DNA of 14,443 nt from positions 1 to 14,443 of the forward strand of contig JAGZOP010000052.1 of the NCBI GenBank assembly GCA_018383195.1, given 5' to 3'. This DNA is from Clostridiaceae bacterium. GTDB lineage: Bacteria; Bacillota; Clostridia; Oscillospirales; Butyricicoccaceae. Within the stretch, counting starts at the first letter, position 1, and every line of letters begins with the position of its first letter. The notes beneath the pieces are model-generated. The model worked only from the letters and a program-made list of their open reading frames with translations. It ran no database searches and was not told the origin of the DNA. Shown here piece after piece: positions 1 through 6,683 of this stretch. The position numbers and the translations under genes were made by a program.

Positions 1-1
1 G

Positions 2-1102
2 GCATTTGATGCGGCGCAGGCAGAGCTTGCACCGGTCGATGAGGAGATTGCGCGTGTACGTGCGATCATGGCAGCCGAGGAGGGCGAGCCGGTGCCGGAA
101 AATAACGGCGGCATGCCTGAAACCGGCACACCGGGCGCACCGGCAAACTCGAACGAGTGTCTCCATGCGTTCTGCGAGTGCATCCGCGCGGGCGCGTCCA
201 ATGACCGTCAGCGTCTGGTGGAAAACCGCGACATCGTGCACCGCGCCGTGCGCAATGAGGGCGGCATGACCGAGGGCACCCCGGCAGATGGCGGTCTGAT
301 TGTACCGGCTGACATTCAGACCATGATCCGCGAGCAGATGCGTGCGCTGAATCCGCTCTCTGAGCTGTTTTCCATTGAGAACGTGACCAGTAATACCGGC
401 AGCCGCGTAATGGACACCGCGCCCACCAAGGGCTTTACCAAGGTGGCGGAGATGGCGGCAATCAGCAAGGATGACAAGCCGGCGTTCACCAAGGTTGAGT
501 TCACTGTGGAGGACTATGCGCTGATCGTGCCGGTATCGAACGACCTGCTGGCAGACACCGACCAGAACCTACTTGCGTATCTGTCGCGCTGGCTGGGCAA
601 GAAGGCGGTGCTGACCGAAAACGCCCTGCTGCTTGCCCTGCTGACCGCGCTGGACGGCAGCGCTGCACCGATTGCGGCGGATGGCGCGCTGAAGGCAATC
701 AAGACCCTTGTCAACACCAAGCTCGACCCGATTTTCGGCGCAGGCGCATCGTTCCTCACCAACCAGAGCGGCTTCAACTTCCTCGACACGCTGGAGGACG
801 GCAACGGTCGCCCGCTGCTTCAGGTGAACCCCGCAGACCGCACCCAGTACATGGTCGGCGGCAGAGCGGTGCACGTGGTATCCGATGCGGTACTGCCGAA
901 CAAGACCACCGCGCCGCTGTATGTGGGCGACTTTAAGAGCTTTGGCACCCTGTTCCGCCGTCAGCCGATGGAGATTGCCTCCACCAACATCGGCGGCAAC
1001 GCGTGGGCAACCAACTCGACCGAGGTGCGTGCAATCACCCGTCTGGCAGCCAAGACCTTTGACGCGAAGGCTGTGCAGGCAGGCAAAATCACGCTGGCGT
1101 GA
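2..1102 (+). CDS. Major capsid protein, HK97 fold (5' end outside window)
   Basis: This encodes the subunit of the icosahedral head shell. The frame is open from base 2, so the N-terminus lies upstream and 366 codons are visible; an ATG at 68 is internal. Visible residues 1-30 are Ala/Glu-rich and probably helical, like the scaffold-like delta domain of HK97-type capsids. A Pro/Gly/Asn-rich linker follows, then the region TPADGGLIVPADIQTMI, typical of the start of the mature Phage_capsid (PF05065) fold. The C-terminal part (VGDFKSFGTLFRRQPMEI onward) looks like the usual P-domain and E-loop partner strands. Family members are about 390-420 residues, so little is missing. The portal and head protease are expected just upstream. 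The stop overlaps the next ATG by one base, suggesting translational coupling. The family call is from sequence pattern; processing at the linker is inference. Confidence 0.9.
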   Translation, partial: AFDAAQAELAPVDEEIARVRAIMAAEEGEPVPENNGGMPETGTPGAPANSNECLHAFCECIRAGASNDRQRLVENRDIVHRAVRNEGGMTEGTPADGGLIVPADIQTMIREQMRALNPLSELFSIENVTSNTGSRVMDTAPTKGFTKVAEMAAISKDDKPAFTKVEFTVEDYALIVPVSNDLLADTDQNLLAYLSRWLGKKAVLTENALLLALLTALDGSAAPIAADGALKAIKTLVNTKLDPIFGAGASFLTNQSGFNFLDTLEDGNGRPLLQVNPADRTQYMVGGRAVHVVSDAVLPNKTTAPLYVGDFKSFGTLFRRQPMEIASTNIGGNAWATNSTEVRAITRLAAKTFDAKAVQAGKITLA

Positions 1103-1386
1103 TGGCAGAGATTTCACTGGACGCGGTCAAGCGGTACTGCAATATTGATTATAACGATGATGACGTTTTAATCAGCACGCTGATTGAGTCTGCAATTGCG
1201 TACTTGAAGGATGCAGGAATCGGAGACGAGGCGAAAGAAGATCCGCGATATGCGTTATGCGTTTACGGAATTGTCCTCAAGTGGTATGACCAGCGCGACG
1301 TCGAAACGATTGGTACAATCACATCCCCTGCGGAGTTTGGAATCCGCAGGGTGTTCAATCAGTTGAAATTCAAGTATGGGTGGTAA
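1102..1386 (+). CDS. Head-tail connector protein, HK97 gp6 / YqbG-like
   Basis: This is a small, mostly helical protein of 94 residues of the phage connector type (Phage_connect_1-like). Such proteins form the ring beneath the portal that adapts the head to the tail. The start ISLDAVKRYCNIDYNDDDVLI and the Asp/Glu-rich first helix followed by LIESAIAYLKDA are characteristic. The ATG at 1102 shares its A with the capsid stop (TGATG). A GTG immediately before it at 1099 is in frame and cannot be excluded. No strong ribosome binding site is visible, so coupling to capsid translation is likely. The gene is less G+C-rich than the capsid and closure genes around it. A perfect 9-bp inverted repeat lies inside it at 1326-1351. 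Confidence 0.8.
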   Translation: MAEISLDAVKRYCNIDYNDDDVLISTLIESAIAYLKDAGIGDEAKEDPRYALCVYGIVLKWYDQRDVETIGTITSPAEFGIRRVFNQLKFKYGW

Positions 1387-1389
1387 TGC

Positions 1390-1740
1390 ATGAGCGGACA
1401 TATTCAGGCGGGTGAGCTGCGAGAGCGGCTTGCAGTTTGGAAAGCTGGGGCGGTGACCGACCCGGGCGGCGAGACCGACTATACGTACAGCCGGTTGCGG
1501 ACGATCTGGGCGCATGTCATGCCGGTGAGCGGACGCACAGCAGAACTGCCCGGGGAAGCGGAGCGCGCGGAGGTGACCCACAAGGTGACCATCCGCGCAG
1601 GCTCGCTGCCGGAAATCTGCCGCGAGATGTATTTTGTGGTGCGCGGACAGCGGCTTGATGTTCTGTATTGGTATCCCGTGTACAACCGGCGCGGCTGGCT
1701 TGAAATCTTCTGCCGAATGGTGCAGGGGGAGGTGGTGTAA
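1390..1740 (+). CDS. Head closure protein, SPP1 gp16-like (Phage_H_T_join)
   Basis: This 116-residue beta-rich protein matches the head-tail joining/closure family (PF05521). It caps the connector after DNA packaging and provides the tail docking surface. The features I used are the N-terminal pattern GELRERLAVWK...DPGGE, the central WAHVMPVSGRTAEL, and the C-terminal THKVTIRAGS...YFVVRGQRLDVLYW. These match the 'W A ... G xE ... THxVxxR' layout of the family, and the length is normal. It starts three bases after the connector gene stops. The preceding sequence offers only a weak GGGTGG-like ribosome binding site. Base composition returns to about 68% G+C in its middle. The product assignment is from family resemblance; the exact binding partner is inferred from gene order. 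Confidence 0.8.
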   Translation: MSGHIQAGELRERLAVWKAGAVTDPGGETDYTYSRLRTIWAHVMPVSGRTAELPGEAERAEVTHKVTIRAGSLPEICREMYFVVRGQRLDVLYWYPVYNRRGWLEIFCRMVQGEVV

Positions 1741-1741
1741 G

Positions 1742-2191
1742 GTGCCTGTCATTGATACAAGAGAGTTTTCTTATTTGTACCAAAGTTTGCACAAAATTCA
1801 CTATAAAATGCACGGCGAAACAAAAAAGTTTATGCGGCAGGAGGGTGATAAACTCAAACGCCGCACAGCCAGAGAGGCACGAAAACGTGTCAAAAAGACT
1901 GCGGTAGAACGACCACAATATAAGCGTGAGGCGGGGCAGTACCATAAATCTATCAAACGCGGAAAGGTTGTCTACCAAAAGGACGGTCAAGCGCACGTGA
2001 GGGTGTATAGCTCAGATCGCATTGCACATCTGGTTGAAAATGGATGGACACCGAAATCACGAAGCGGAAAACGTGGTAAAAAGAAAGGCGGACGAAATGT
2101 TTTTGATCAGGCTGCAAAGAATTTTGAGCAAGAGTTCGAAATGGATTGCGGTATGTTTGTTGATCGAATGTTGCGTGATTTCGATGACTGA
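1742..2191 (+). CDS. HK97 gp10-like tail completion/neck protein
   Basis: This is a basic protein of 149 residues in the position normally occupied by HK97 gp10-family (PF04883) proteins, which help complete the neck or tail end. I chose the GTG start at 1742 because a strong AGGGGGAGGTG ribosome binding site lies at 1724-1734, ending 7 bases before it, and the open frame further upstream only overlaps the closure gene. Residues about 30-60 are very rich in Lys and Arg, followed by AGQYHKSIKRGK and the HLVENGW motif usual in this family, where an 'HLxExG' segment sits in the fold. The segment RSGKRGKKKGGRN is another basic cluster. The gene is clearly AT-richer (about 42% G+C in a sampled line) than its neighbours, suggesting separate acquisition. 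Confidence 0.75.
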   Translation: MPVIDTREFSYLYQSLHKIHYKMHGETKKFMRQEGDKLKRRTAREARKRVKKTAVERPQYKREAGQYHKSIKRGKVVYQKDGQAHVRVYSSDRIAHLVENGWTPKSRSGKRGKKKGGRNVFDQAAKNFEQEFEMDCGMFVDRMLRDFDD

Positions 2192-2200
2192 GGTGTAAAC

Positions 2201-2632
2201 ATGACCATATACGAAATTCGAGCGGCGCTGACCGTACTGGTGCGCGGACGATGGGCAGATGTGCCGGTGATAAAAACGGACAGCCGCAAGCCGGTTGTCC
2301 GTCCATCGTTCCGGATTGATGTACTGCCGGTATCGGGCGGCGCGGCATGCGATGGAGCGCGGGAGCGGGAAGCGGATATTGATATCTGGTATTATCCCAA
2401 AAACGCGGATGCGCCACGCGATGCCTGCGACGCGGTTGCGGACGGGCTTCTTGATCTGCTTGGAGAGGGCTTCGAAGTAGGCGGGGTATGGATTCCGCTG
2501 GACGAGGAGATGACTTGCGACAGCAGCGAAGATGTGCTCGTGTGTCAGTGCAGCATTACATGGATCGAATCGGCAGCCGAGGAAGGCGAGCCGATGGAAG
2601 AACTGAATTATAACGAAACGGAGAGGAGCTGA
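2201..2632 (+). CDS. Tail terminator-like protein (DUF6838/YqbJ-type)
   Basis: This 143-residue protein lies between the neck gene and the sheath gene, where PBSX-like phages encode a small protein thought to terminate the tail tube or sheath. The pattern is MTIYEIRAAL...PVIKTDSRKPVVRPSFRID followed by ADIDIWYYPK and DLLGEGFEVGGVWIPLDE. It resembles the family of short beta-alpha-beta proteins annotated as phage tail terminator family or DUF6838. The C-terminal tail (EEGEPMEELNYNETERS) is acidic and probably disordered. An AGGTG element at 2190-2194 gives a reasonable ribosome binding site for the ATG at 2201. The terminator function is inferred mainly from position and fold-like pattern; the protein could equally be described as conserved hypothetical. 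Confidence 0.65.
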   Translation: MTIYEIRAALTVLVRGRWADVPVIKTDSRKPVVRPSFRIDVLPVSGGAACDGAREREADIDIWYYPKNADAPRDACDAVADGLLDLLGEGFEVGGVWIPLDEEMTCDSSEDVLVCQCSITWIESAAEEGEPMEELNYNETERS

Positions 2633-2636
2633 GAGC

Positions 2637-3734
2637 ATGGCAATTACGATGCCGAAAACCGAGGTTACGTTTTTGCAGCAGGCGACCAGCCTGATTACAC
2701 GCAGCGCACGCGGGGTTGCAATCCTCATTGTGCGCGACGATACCAATAAGACCTTTACCCACAAGCAGTATGCAGACCTTTCGGCGGCGCAGGCAGACAA
2801 GGCGCTGTATGCGGCGGATAACTATAACGCGATTTGCGACATGCTGGCATTTGCGCCGTATCAGGCGCATGTGTTCCGTCTGGATAAGGCGGGCAACCTG
2901 ACCGATACGCTCGCAGAAATCAGCCGCACGGTCAAGACCGGATGGCTTGCGGTTGCAGGGCAGAGCACCGCAGACGGCACTGGGCTTGCCGCATGGGTCA
3001 AGGCGCAGGCGGCAAAGGCAAAGAGCTACAAGTGCATTGTGCATAACGTGACGCCGCTGCCGGACGATATGCATGTTGTGAACTTTGTAAACGCCAACGT
3101 GACGTTTGCAGACGAGCGCGGCAAGCAGACCGGCGTGAACTATCTGCCGAGTTTGGTGGCGATTCTGGCAGGCTGCAACGTCGAGCGCGGCTGCACGAAC
3201 TATCACTGCTCGAATCTCGTGCAGGTGGAAGAAGTGGCAGACAACGACGCAGCCGTCGGCGCGGGCAAGTTCATTCTGTTTAACGATGAGGACGGTGCAG
3301 TGCGCATCGGGCAGGGCGTGAACTCTTTGACAACGACGGACGGCAAGACCAAGACCGAGGACATGCAGTTTATTGAGACTGTGGAAGCCATGGACATGAT
3401 GCGCGACGACATTATTTCGACCTTCCGCAAGACCTATCTCGGCAAATACCGCAACACGAGAGACAATCAGATGCTGTTTATTGCAGCGCTGAACGCTTCG
3501 TATTTCCATCAGCTTGCGCAGGAGGATATTCTCGACCCGGACTACCAGAACGCCGCACGCATCGACGTAGAAGCGCAGCGCGCCGCCTGGGTTGCATCCG
3601 GCAAGGCGGAGGCGAGCGGCTGGGACGATGACAAGGTACGCGCGACCCCGTTCAAGCGCACGGTGTTCCTTGCGGGAGAGGTCAAGATTGTCGGCTCGAT
3701 GACCGACCTTATTTTCCCCATCAATCTGTTTTAA
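2637..3734 (+). CDS. xkdK: Contractile tail sheath protein (XkdK-like)
   Basis: This is the sheath subunit, 365 residues, which assembles around the tail tube and contracts on infection; its presence makes this a myovirus-type phage. Family features (Phage_sheath, PF04984 and its C-terminal domain) are the RGVAILIVRDDT strand near residues 24-35, the variable middle domain, and the late segment TVEAMDMMRDDIISTFRKTYLGKY (written in part: FRKTYLGKYRNTRDNQMLF). It ends with the beta-strand tail FLAGEVKIVGSMTDLIFPI, which donates strands to neighbouring subunits. The ribosome binding site GAGAGGAG at 2621-2628 overlaps the end of the previous gene and sits 8 bases before the ATG. The length is in the normal range for compact Firmicutes sheaths. 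The tube gene follows after 12 bases. Confidence 0.93.
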   Translation: MAITMPKTEVTFLQQATSLITRSARGVAILIVRDDTNKTFTHKQYADLSAAQADKALYAADNYNAICDMLAFAPYQAHVFRLDKAGNLTDTLAEISRTVKTGWLAVAGQSTADGTGLAAWVKAQAAKAKSYKCIVHNVTPLPDDMHVVNFVNANVTFADERGKQTGVNYLPSLVAILAGCNVERGCTNYHCSNLVQVEEVADNDAAVGAGKFILFNDEDGAVRIGQGVNSLTTTDGKTKTEDMQFIETVEAMDMMRDDIISTFRKTYLGKYRNTRDNQMLFIAALNASYFHQLAQEDILDPDYQNAARIDVEAQRAAWVASGKAEASGWDDDKVRATPFKRTVFLAGEVKIVGSMTDLIFPINLF

Positions 3735-3746
3735 GGAGGATGCGAT

Positions 3747-4175
3747 ATGGCTGAATTTAATCCGAACCGCGTCATGCATGGCAGCGGCGGCACGGCATGG
3801 TTCAACGGAAAAAAGCTGTCTACGCTTCAGAGCGTGGAAGCCAAGGTTTCCGGCGACTTTGAAGAAATCAATGTGTGCGGCGACAATGCGACCTATCAGG
3901 TGTACAACGGCTACTCCGGCGAGGGCACGCTTGTCTGGCTCAAGGTCGACAGTGAGGTGCTTGCGATGCTGGCAGAGGCATACCGCACAGGCGAGATGCC
4001 TTCTATTACCATCGTGACGGCGCAGAAGCAGAAGGGCACGAACAAGGTCGAGCGCGTGGCGTACAGCGATGTGGTTGTGACCGAGTTTATGCTCTCAAAG
4101 TTCGAGAAGAAGGCAATGACCGAAGAGGAAGTGCCGTTCAAGTTCGGCAACTTTGAGGTGCTGGAGACCGTTTAA
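3747..4175 (+). CDS. xkdM: Tail tube protein (XkdM-like, DUF2001)
   Basis: This is the inner tube protein, 142 residues, of the XkdM family (PF09393). It stacks as hexamers to form the DNA conduit inside the sheath. Supporting segments are the N-terminal VMHGSGGTAWFNGKKLSTLQ, the middle NVCGDNATYQVYNGYSGEGTL, and the C-terminal LSKFEKKAMTEEEVPFKFG, all characteristic of tube proteins with two orthogonal beta sheets. Its ribosome binding site, AAGGAGGA at 3733-3740, is among the strongest in the window and overlaps the sheath stop. That fits a protein needed in more than a hundred copies per particle. The chaperone gene starts 10 bases after the stop. Confidence 0.92.
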   Translation: MAEFNPNRVMHGSGGTAWFNGKKLSTLQSVEAKVSGDFEEINVCGDNATYQVYNGYSGEGTLVWLKVDSEVLAMLAEAYRTGEMPSITIVTAQKQKGTNKVERVAYSDVVVTEFMLSKFEKKAMTEEEVPFKFGNFEVLETV

Positions 4176-4185
4176 GGAGATCGGA

Positions 4186-4563
4186 ATGGATCAGAAACTG
4201 TTGGAAGCGCTCGCGGCGCGGGCTGAGCAGAAAGAAAAAAGCCGCGCAGAGACTAAGACATTCACCATCGGCGAGACGGCGATGGAGTTTGTAAAGCCCT
4301 CACAGGGCAAGATGCTTGAGTATTTTGAAAGCATGGTGGAGAGCAGCGGCGCAGCCGGTGTGCTCAGCCTTGCGACGACGATGATTTACGACTGCTGCCC
4401 GGCGCTGCAAGAGCCGGAGCTGCATGCGGCGCTCGGCGTGGTTGACCCCATGGACACGGTCGGAAAGCTGCTCGACATGATGGAGATCAACGCGCTCGGC
4501 AACAAGCTCGCGGACTGGATCGGGCTGAATCCTGCGGCGGCTGAGGACACCGTAAAAAACTGA
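4186..4563 (+). CDS. xkdN: Tail assembly chaperone, short form (XkdN-like, G-type)
   Basis: This 125-residue protein sits between the tube and tape-measure genes, the universal place of tail assembly chaperones. The sequence (TKTFTIGETAMEFVKPSQGK, then ATTMIYDCCPALQEPELHAA and VVDPMDTVGKLLDMMEI) fits the Phage_XkdN-like chaperone family. By analogy with lambda gpG it would coat the tape measure and recruit tube subunits. I place the start at ATG 4186, six bases after the ribosome binding site AAGGAGA (4174-4180), rather than at an in-frame ATG at 4153 inside the tube gene. The final codons are GTA AAA AAC TGA, which embed the slippery heptamer described separately. The short form should be the majority product. 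Confidence 0.85.
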   Translation: MDQKLLEALAARAEQKEKSRAETKTFTIGETAMEFVKPSQGKMLEYFESMVESSGAAGVLSLATTMIYDCCPALQEPELHAALGVVDPMDTVGKLLDMMEINALGNKLADWIGLNPAAAEDTVKN

Positions 4564-4772
4564 TTGAGCGTGACGCGCTCCTTGATTTGGCGGCATTTTA
4601 TGCGCCGCGCGGGATTACTCCCGAGCAAATCCGGCGCATGAATGCCGCCGATCGGGCGGCTCTGCGGGTCGGGCGCGCGCGCTGGTATGAAGAAATGGCG
4701 CGGTGCACGCAGTATGGCGTTGCATCGGCGCTTACGCCGCCGGAGAAGGAGGGGTCTCGTGGCGAAGAATAA
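4186..4772 (+). CDS. Tail assembly chaperone, long form by -1 frameshift (GT-type)
   Basis: A second product is expected when ribosomes slip back one base at A_AAA_AAC (4554-4560). Reading then continues with CTG at 4560 and runs for about 70 codons to the TAA at 4770-4772, fusing the chaperone to a T-like domain. The added segment begins LIERDALLDLAAFYAPRGIT and contains RARWYEEMARCTQYG. This resembles the frameshifted C-terminal domains of Firmicutes chaperones, which have an early 'FYAPRGITPEQIRRM' type of pattern. The segment has no convincing ribosome binding site or start of its own, which supports frameshifting rather than a separate gene. Its end overlaps the first copy of the tape-measure start at 4759. 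In lambda the long form bridges tape measure and tube protein; the same role is inferred here. Confidence 0.8.
4554..4580 (+). promoter_or_regulatory. Programmed -1 ribosomal frameshift signal
   Basis: The heptamer A AAA AAC (4554-4560) is in the correct phase for a -1 slip (codons GTA AAA AAC, then the zero-frame stop TGA). Five bases downstream, GAGCG (4566-4570) and CGCTC (4576-4580) form a perfect 5-bp stem with a TGACG loop, at the spacing usual for a stimulatory hairpin. A further inverted repeat, GCGGC...GCCGC, starts about ten bases later and could extend the structure. The heptamer, phase and open -1 frame are seen directly; efficiency is unknown. Confidence 0.85.
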
Positions 4773-4821
4773 AGTCATTAACCGCAGCCGTTTAGAAAAC
4801 AAGCCGGTGGCTTGTTTTTAG
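4759..4821 (+). CDS. Leader ORF: orphan first copy of the tape-measure start
   Basis: A GTG at 4759, five bases after the GGAGAAGGAGGGG ribosome binding site (4742-4754), opens a 20-codon reading frame ending at TAG 4819-4821. Its first eight codons encode MAKNKVIN, identical to the first eight residues of the tape measure that begins at 4875. The DNA differs at four third positions, all synonymous. After codon 8 similarity stops abruptly and the frame enters the structured element, encoding RSRLENKPVACF. It overlaps the end of the chaperone long form. I read it either as the original tape-measure start cut off by an insertion, or as a leader peptide whose translation passes through the hairpin at 4796-4818. 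No independent protein function is claimed. Confidence 0.45.
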   Translation: MAKNKVINRSRLENKPVACF

Positions 4822-4854
4822 GCGTAGGCTGCGCGACCGGCTCGGGCGCGAGCC
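4783..4854 (+). other. Compact three-stem structured RNA element before the tape measure
   Basis: Within 72 bases there are three perfect stems. An outer 7-bp stem pairs CGCAGCC (4783-4789) with GGCTGCG (4827-4833). It encloses a 10-bp hairpin (4796-4805 with 4809-4818, loop GGT). A third 6-bp hairpin pairs GGCTCG (4839-4844) with CGAGCC (4849-4854) around a GGCG loop. In addition GCCGGT (4803-4808) is complementary to ACCGGC (4836-4841), offering a pseudoknot or alternative fold. The element begins exactly where the two copies of the tape-measure start stop matching. I recognise no known riboswitch, ribozyme or tRNA in it. Confidence 0.6.
4796..4819 (+). terminator. Possible intrinsic terminator/attenuator inside the leader ORF
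   Basis: AAAACAAGCC (4796-4805) pairs perfectly with GGCTTGTTTT (4809-4818) around a three-base loop, ending in five consecutive T residues (4815-4819). The lower stem is A-T, so a terminator would use the ACAAGCC/GGCTTGT core followed by the T run. The stop codon of the leader ORF lies directly after it, so a translating ribosome would cover the 3' arm and prevent folding. The upstream A run makes the hairpin potentially active on either strand. Termination strength is uncertain because the G-C core is short. Confidence 0.5.
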
Positions 4855-4874
4855 ATGAAAGGAGGTGCTGAGCT

Positions 4875-6671
4875 GTGGCAAAAAACAAGGTCATTAACAC
4901 AATCCTACAGCTGCGGGACAATATGTCCGGCGGGCTGCTTGGGGCGGCAAAGAACGCAAAAAAAGCCGGCATCAAGATTGACGACAGCATGATGAAAGCG
5001 ACACGGCAAGTGGTTGCTTTTAAGAACAAGGTAAAGCGTGCGGCGATTGATTCGGCAAAGAACTTTGGCAAGATCGGCACGGCGGCGGTTGGTGCGGCAG
5101 GCATCATGGCGGCAAAGACCGGCTTTTCTGAGGCGCTGGATTTAGAGGGCTACCGACTCCAGTTGGAGACAGCGACCAAGGACACCAAAAAAGCCGGAGA
5201 AATCATGAAATATGCCATTGACCTTGCGAACAAGACCCCGTTTGAGGGCGGCGCATTGGTAGAGGGCGCGGCAAAGTTTGAAGCGATGGGCATGAGCGCA
5301 ACGCAGTGGCTCAGCAAGGCTGGCGACATGGCGGCGGCAACCAACAAGGACTTCGATCAGGCGGTTGAGGCGCTCATTGACGCTCAAGCGGGCGAACTGG
5401 AACGCCTCAAAGAGTTCGGCATCACCAAGGCGAAGATTCTGGAAAAGGGTGCGCAGATGTTTGCGGGCGTGCAGCTCGAAAACAACAAGGGGCAGATTGT
5501 CAATCAGGAGAAATTCAACGAGGCAATGATTGCCCTGATGCAGGACAGATTTGCAGGCGGCATGGAAAAGCAAGCCGGAACATTTCGGGGCTTGTGGAGT
5601 ACGGTGACCGGCGTTTCCAAAAGCGCACTGGCAAAGCTGGTCGGCATTACGGAAGACGGCAGCATCCAGTCCGGTTCGGCGCTTGAACTGCTCAAGGGCA
5701 AGGTGCAGCAGCTTTCAGAAAAACTCACCGAGTGGCAGCAGGACGGCACGCTGGATGCGCTCGCGGTCAAGCTGAACGAGGGACTTGCAAAGGCGCTGGA
5801 TATTGCATCGCAGGCGATGCAGTGGTTCAAAGAGAACTCGGACAAGATTGTTGCCGCGCTGAAGTTCTTTGGCGGCGCACTGGTTGCGGTCAAGGTCTTT
5901 AAGCTGACCGGCGACCTGATTAGCACCATCCGCACCGCCGGAGCGTTTGCAAAGACAGTCGGCACACTGGCACCCAGGGCGCTGGATGTGCTGACCGGAG
6001 GGATTCACAACGCAGGAAGTGCGCTGTTTGGCTTTATTGGCAAGGCGGCGGGCTTTGTGGCGGCGAATCCGATTGTGCTGGGCATTGCGGCAGCGATTGC
6101 GGCTGGCGTGCTGCTCTGGCAGAACTGGGACACCGTTAAGGCGTTTGCGCAGCAGCTTTGGGACAACATCAAGACCACGTTTGCGGGCATTCGAGACGGC
6201 ATTGTACAGGCATTTGAGAGCGCAAAGGAAAAGGCAATCGCCTTGAAGGACTTCTTCGTCGGCGGCTTTATGACGGCAATCGACAAGGTGAAGAGCGCAT
6301 TCAACCGCGTGAAAGATGCGGTCGGGAATCTGATTAACAAGGTCAAGGATTTTCTCGGCATGGACACCAACAAGACGGTGAAGGTCAAGACCGAATACGA
6401 CGGCGGCGGCACAGGGCATAATGCCCTCGGCACGAGCTACTGGCGGGGCGGATTGACGCGCGTAAACGAGCGCGGCGGCGAAATTATGAACCTGCCGAGC
6501 GGCACGCAGATTATCCCGCACGACCTCAGCCGCAAGGCGGTGTCCGGCGGGCGCAGCGTGAACGTATATGTCACCGTGCAGGGCAACGTCATCGGCAACC
6601 GGCAGTTTGCGCGCGAGATGGGCGAAGAGGTTGCCGGTCAGATTCTCGACAAGCTGGACAACATTGCGTAA
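4875..6671 (+). CDS. xkdO: Tail tape measure protein (XkdO-like)
   Basis: This 598-residue protein sets tail length and is threaded inside the tube until injection. The start is GTG 4875, eight bases after the strong AAAGGAGGTG site at 4858-4867. Residues 1-70 (INTILQLRDNMSGGLLGAAK onward) have the helical N-terminus typical of Firmicutes tape measures. Residues about 85-190 contain the conserved 'TKDTKKAGEIM...ANKTPFEGGALVEGAAKFEAMGM' block (seen in part as ANKTPFEGGALVEGA). A long hydrophobic stretch at about 385-417, around ANPIVLGIAAAIAAGVLLW, may act as a membrane segment. The region at about 515-545 has the recurrent tape-measure end motif GTSYWRGGLTRVNERGGE followed by PSGTQIIPHD. With roughly 1.5 angstrom per residue, a tail near 90 nm is expected (inference). 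Confidence 0.92.
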   Translation: MAKNKVINTILQLRDNMSGGLLGAAKNAKKAGIKIDDSMMKATRQVVAFKNKVKRAAIDSAKNFGKIGTAAVGAAGIMAAKTGFSEALDLEGYRLQLETATKDTKKAGEIMKYAIDLANKTPFEGGALVEGAAKFEAMGMSATQWLSKAGDMAAATNKDFDQAVEALIDAQAGELERLKEFGITKAKILEKGAQMFAGVQLENNKGQIVNQEKFNEAMIALMQDRFAGGMEKQAGTFRGLWSTVTGVSKSALAKLVGITEDGSIQSGSALELLKGKVQQLSEKLTEWQQDGTLDALAVKLNEGLAKALDIASQAMQWFKENSDKIVAALKFFGGALVAVKVFKLTGDLISTIRTAGAFAKTVGTLAPRALDVLTGGIHNAGSALFGFIGKAAGFVAANPIVLGIAAAIAAGVLLWQNWDTVKAFAQQLWDNIKTTFAGIRDGIVQAFESAKEKAIALKDFFVGGFMTAIDKVKSAFNRVKDAVGNLINKVKDFLGMDTNKTVKVKTEYDGGGTGHNALGTSYWRGGLTRVNERGGEIMNLPSGTQIIPHDLSRKAVSGGRSVNVYVTVQGNVIGNRQFAREMGEEVAGQILDKLDNIA

Positions 6672-6683
6672 GGGGGAAGCAAG

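Noticed and set aside
4783..4854. tRNA-like element
   Set aside because: The stems do not form a cloverleaf: the third hairpin lies outside the outer stem, there is no T-loop or anticodon arm pattern, and no CCA context.
4759..4874. Self-splicing intron or translational bypass element
   Set aside because: The segment is far too short for a group I or II intron core, and the downstream copy has its own start and ribosome binding site, so neither splicing nor hopping is needed.
4855..5000. Alternative out-of-frame ORF starting ATG 4855
   Set aside because: It runs only about 45 codons inside the tape measure in another frame, and the AGGAGG within it serves the GTG at 4875.
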